A stretch of 64,000 bases of DNA. Origin: Tridacna crocea. Lineage: Eukaryota; Mollusca; Bivalvia; Cardiida; Cardiidae. The stretch spans positions 18,943,192-19,007,191 of the forward strand of contig OX031061.1 of assembly GCA_943736015.1 (NCBI GenBank). The letters are read 5' to 3'. Of the stretch, positions 61,566 through 64,000 are shown in pieces. Every line of letters begins with the position of its first letter. Position 1 is the stretch's first letter. The position numbers and the translations under genes were made by a program. The notes beneath the pieces were generated by a model. It was not told the origin of the DNA. It searched no databases and was given only the letters and a program-made list of their open reading frames with translations.

Positions 61566-61790
61566 GGATTGGTCCTTTGCGTGACAACTCCGTGAATTTA
61601 CGACTCTGAAGTAGAGGAAGATTTGAAACTTCGCGGATAAAAGAGATTGCTGCAAATGTGCATTTTCTCCATTCCAACAGTATTTTCTACTTTTTTTTCA
61701 GAAACAACTTCCTTTTTTAATTAAGACGCACTTAATTTGACATCTGTAAATACTCTAGCAAAATGGACGGGTCTAAAACGCCGTTTCAAC
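61566..61790 (+). mobile_element. PBM MITE, decayed
   Basis: GGATTGGTCCTTTGCGTGAC..TGCATTTTCTCCATTCCAAC..GGACGGGTCTAAAACG; abuts the previous copy. Confidence 0.5.
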
Positions 61791-61833
61791 AACTTAAGTG
61801 ATATTATGGTGGTCAGTGCATCTACACTTTTGC

Positions 61834-62062
61834 TTAACTCTTTACCACACGAGAAAATTTTAGACTGGTCCAGATTGAAAGCATTTGCAGACGACAAAAT
61901 AAAAGTGACTTAAAAATTGAAGTTTGTTCTGGGAAGGGTAGAAAACAATGTGGGAAAAGGAGAAAATGCTGGTTACCAGCATTTTCTCCTTTTCCCACAG
62001 TGTTTTCAAAAGGTTTCTTTCTCCGGGGCGTCAAAAGTGGGGATTGTGTGGTAATGGGTTAA
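61834..62062 (-). mobile_element. PBM MITE, type A-
   Basis: TTAACTCTTTACCACACGAG to TGGTAATGGGTTAA, near-consensus. Confidence 0.92.
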
Positions 62063-62065
62063 TAT

Positions 62066-62238
62066 ACTTTCTCACACCAGTACTAACTGAAAACTTTCTG
62101 TCCAAGTTACTTACCACTCTTCTCATATGCATGAGAGGTGAGCGGCGAAAAATGGTTGAAAAGAAAGTTTGCCTCTAGCTCGCTACCACTAGATCACGAG
62201 TCAGATAGGCCAACCATTGAGCTGCCTAGCCGGGCTTG
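62066..62238 (-). mobile_element. tRNA-SINE, tail truncated
   Basis: CTTTCTCACACCAGTACTAA to GAGCTGCCTAGCCGGGC, tRNA-like head at the right, 3' tail missing. It begins 4 bases after a PBM. Confidence 0.75.
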
Positions 62239-62432
62239 CTTACTATATGATGGAACCAAAATACATCTGTCAAATTAAAGCACGAACGTGAAAAAAGTAA
62301 GTTGCAATGATTAAATTATCTGGACCAGTCTACTGCATAATTCAGCTGGTTAGTGGACAAAGATAGATTTTATGGACCTGTAGTTATGTTTTACCTTGTT
62401 TGATATAATACATCATGGAGACGTATCAAATT

Positions 62433-62661
62433 TTAACCTAACGACAAAATTGTAGACTGGCCAAAATTGAAAGCATTTGCAGACGACAAAGTAAATGTGA
62501 CTGAAAGAAAAAAAACTTGGTTTGGGAAGGGGAGAAAACATTGTGGTAAAAGGAGAAAATGCTGGTTACCAGCATTTTGTCCCGTAAGTTTTCCCACAAT
62601 GTTTTCAAAATGCTTCTTTCTCAGGGTAGTCAAAACTCGTGATTGTGTGGTGATGGGTTAA
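62433..62661 (-). mobile_element. PBM MITE, type A-
   Basis: TTAACCTAACGACAAAATTG to TGGTGATGGGTTAA; small insertion in one hairpin arm (TTTTGTCCCGTAAG). Confidence 0.85.
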
Positions 62662-62829
62662 ATTCCCTTTTGCCAAAGTGCCACTCTTATGTGTATGCCT
62701 TTCCATAGACACATATTGAACAATTAAGTAATACTCTTCATTTTATGTATGCCCAAATAAGAAGAAATATTTTTATTTTTCCTTCACATCTTCGCATTGT
62801 TACTCTAAATTCACCTTTTGCATGCAGAG

Positions 62830-63015
62830 TAAACCCGTTACCGATTCATTTCGTGTATAAAAATCCATCGGAACTAGCTTTTTTTTTGCAAACACCATGG
62901 TTAAAGGAGAAACTGCTTGTAACCAACATATTTCCCTCAAAATGTTTTCTACTCTTTCAAAGACGCCCCTTTCATTTGAACCTCATTTATTTATATCTGT
63001 AAATGCTCTCATATT
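62830..63015 (+). mobile_element. PBM MITE, decayed
   Basis: TAAACCCGTTACCGATTCAT..CTGCTTGTAACCAACA..TCTGTAAATGCTCTC. Confidence 0.5.
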
Positions 63016-63225
63016 CGTAAAAAAAATCTTTAATGACACTCTTTTTATAGCTATTGGAACAAACTTGTTTGGTAGCACTGGTACATGTTTAGGTCGAAAG
63101 GTTTCAGTGAAGCTTTCGGTAGTTCGCCGTGAAAGAACTATGTTAGGAGGCCTTTAGGAGTAAAAGGCCACTTCCGGTTCTGATTTACATCCTTATGTTG
63201 CCAAGCACGACTCAAGGACCTTTTG

Positions 63226-63290
63226 CAGACAGTGCAAATCAAGATCAGACTGCACAGAACGTGCAGTATAATCTCGGATCTACACTGTCC
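63226..63290. repeat. FB4 foldback copy, best preserved
   Basis: CAGACTGCACAGAACGTGCAG core with flanking AGATC..GATCT and CAGTG..ACACTG arms. Confidence 0.75.
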
Positions 63291-63370
63291 GATACGGCAT
63301 GTATTTTCCGGAAGAAATAATTTAGAAATATCAATACTTGGATGTTGTACAATCGACTTGAAAGTTTCAT

Positions 63371-63599
63371 TTAACCCTTTCCCAAACAATCCCTGGTTTT
63401 TACGGCTCAGGAATAGAAGCCTTTTGAAAACATTGTGGGAAAAGGAGAAAATGCTGGTAACCAGCATTTTCTCCTTTTCCCACAATGTTTTCTACCCTAT
63501 CTTATAGAAAAATCATCTTTTTAGCATCTGTTAATTTGTCATCTGCAAAATGCTTTCAATTTGGTCTGGTCCCAAATTTGCCGTTTGGGAAGGGGTTAA
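63371..63599 (+). mobile_element. PBM MITE, A core with TTTCCC ends
   Basis: TTAACCCTTTCCCAAACAAT to TTTGGGAAGGGGTTAA; hairpin intact. Confidence 0.9.
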
Positions 63600-63737
63600 G
63601 TTAGTTTGGAGGTTAAGAGTTTATTTGCAACAAGTGGTTTTTGAAAGGCGTGCGGGTTGGTGATAAGAGTTTGATGAAGTTGATACCATATAAAACTGAC
63701 TGCTGTAGAGGCCCTCCTTTTCTCTACTTATACACTT

Positions 63738-63870
63738 GTAACCCTTTACTCCATAGAAACTCATTTCTACGCATTGCTTGTAGAAGCCTTTGGAAAACAT
63801 TGCGGCAAAAGGTGAAATTGCACTTGATGAGCAATTTCATGTGCACCTTTTGCCACAATGTTTTCTTAGC
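63738..63870 (+). mobile_element. PBM MITE, type B+, right half lost
   Basis: GTAACCCTTTACTCCATAGA..; a short duplication in the hairpin (GTGCACCTTTTGCC). Confidence 0.7.
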
Positions 63871-63915
63871 TTTCGTCCCAATCCTTTTGTAATTAATTAT
63901 AATTATTAAATATGT

Positions 63916-64000
63916 TTAACCCTTTCCCCAAACAAGCCCTGGTTTTTACGTGTCTGCAGTAAAAGTCTTTTGAAAACACTGCGGGAAAAGGAGAAATTGC
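63916..64000 (+). mobile_element. PBM MITE, type C, running off the window
   Basis: TTAACCCTTTCCCCAAACAA.. up to GGAGAAATTGC. Confidence 0.8.

Noticed and set aside
1-64000. PBM MITEs as derivatives of the Polinton
   Set aside because: The Polinton left arm contains PBM-like halves, but PBM uses TTAA and CCC..GGG ends while the Polinton makes 6-bp duplications with AG..CT ends. The halves are better explained as captured MITEs.

Overview
The window is animal genomic DNA, most likely from a bivalve mollusc. The evidence is a spliced host gene with GT/AG introns (the bHLH-zipper factor MLX), AT-rich and MITE-crowded intergenic sequence, a tRNA-derived SINE with a tail of the type common in bivalve genomes, and tandem-core elements that start AGCTCACCTGAGC and end in GGGCCAT..GGCCCTCTTG. 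The species assignment rests on recognition of repeats, not on a search.

The centrepiece (9434-28632, 19,199 bp) is a complete Polinton/Maverick, a virus-like DNA element. Both ends can be fixed to the base: 386/389-bp terminal inverted repeats differing by one substitution and one GAG triplet, flanked by an exact 6-bp target duplication CGCCGC. Its rightward block encodes a zinc-finger protein-primed DNA polymerase B (two exons), a packaging ATPase, a PY-like protein, an rve integrase with chromodomain, a small PW-like protein, the minor (penton) jelly-roll capsid protein, a basic PC-like protein, the major capsid protein (two exons) and the adenain-like maturation protease. Many of these reading frames overlap by 1-16 bases. 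At the right end three small genes run leftward: a single-BIR (IAP-like) protein, a C-x2-C..H-x-C protein and a C2H2-finger protein. No gene is visibly broken. The 5.6-kb left arm is non-coding, made of direct repeats, captured MITE halves, candidate TATA boxes and a 1.3-kb pyrimidine-rich satellite that probably lies in a leader intron.

Right of the Polinton are a GC-rich target region with a long hairpin, a 5'-truncated Jockey/CR1-like LINE (leftward, 29455-32560), and two clusters of GCACGAC-N-GTCGTGC palindromes (33550-34549). From about 40.9 to 53.5 kb lie the exons of MLX (rightward, 5' end not identified). From 61.0 back to 58.0 kb lies a leftward gene for a small secreted protein with a signal peptide and two EGF domains.

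The rest is dominated by one non-autonomous transposon family, here called PBM, with more than 50 copies or fragments. Copies are about 228 bp, run from TTAA to TTAA, have CCC(T/A)TTACC..GGTAA(A/T)GGG ends and a near-perfect 60-70-bp central hairpin. A copy nested in another element (42138-42366) shows that TTAA is the target duplication, which suggests piggyBac-type mobilisation. In PBM entries, type A has a GCTGGTAACCAGC-like centre and type B an AAATTGCTC..GAGCAATTT centre with ends CTCCATAGATAC / GGCATTTCTATGG. Type C has TTTCCC ends. A+ starts with the ACACAATCC end and A- with the AACGACAAAATTTTAG end. Other families are FB2 (GGCTTGCAACACGC ends, CTGCGCAGTCCGCGCAGG cores), FB3 (CAGAGCTCCAG ends), FB4 (AGATCAGACTGCAC core), TCE (tandem-core elements) and a tRNA-SINE.
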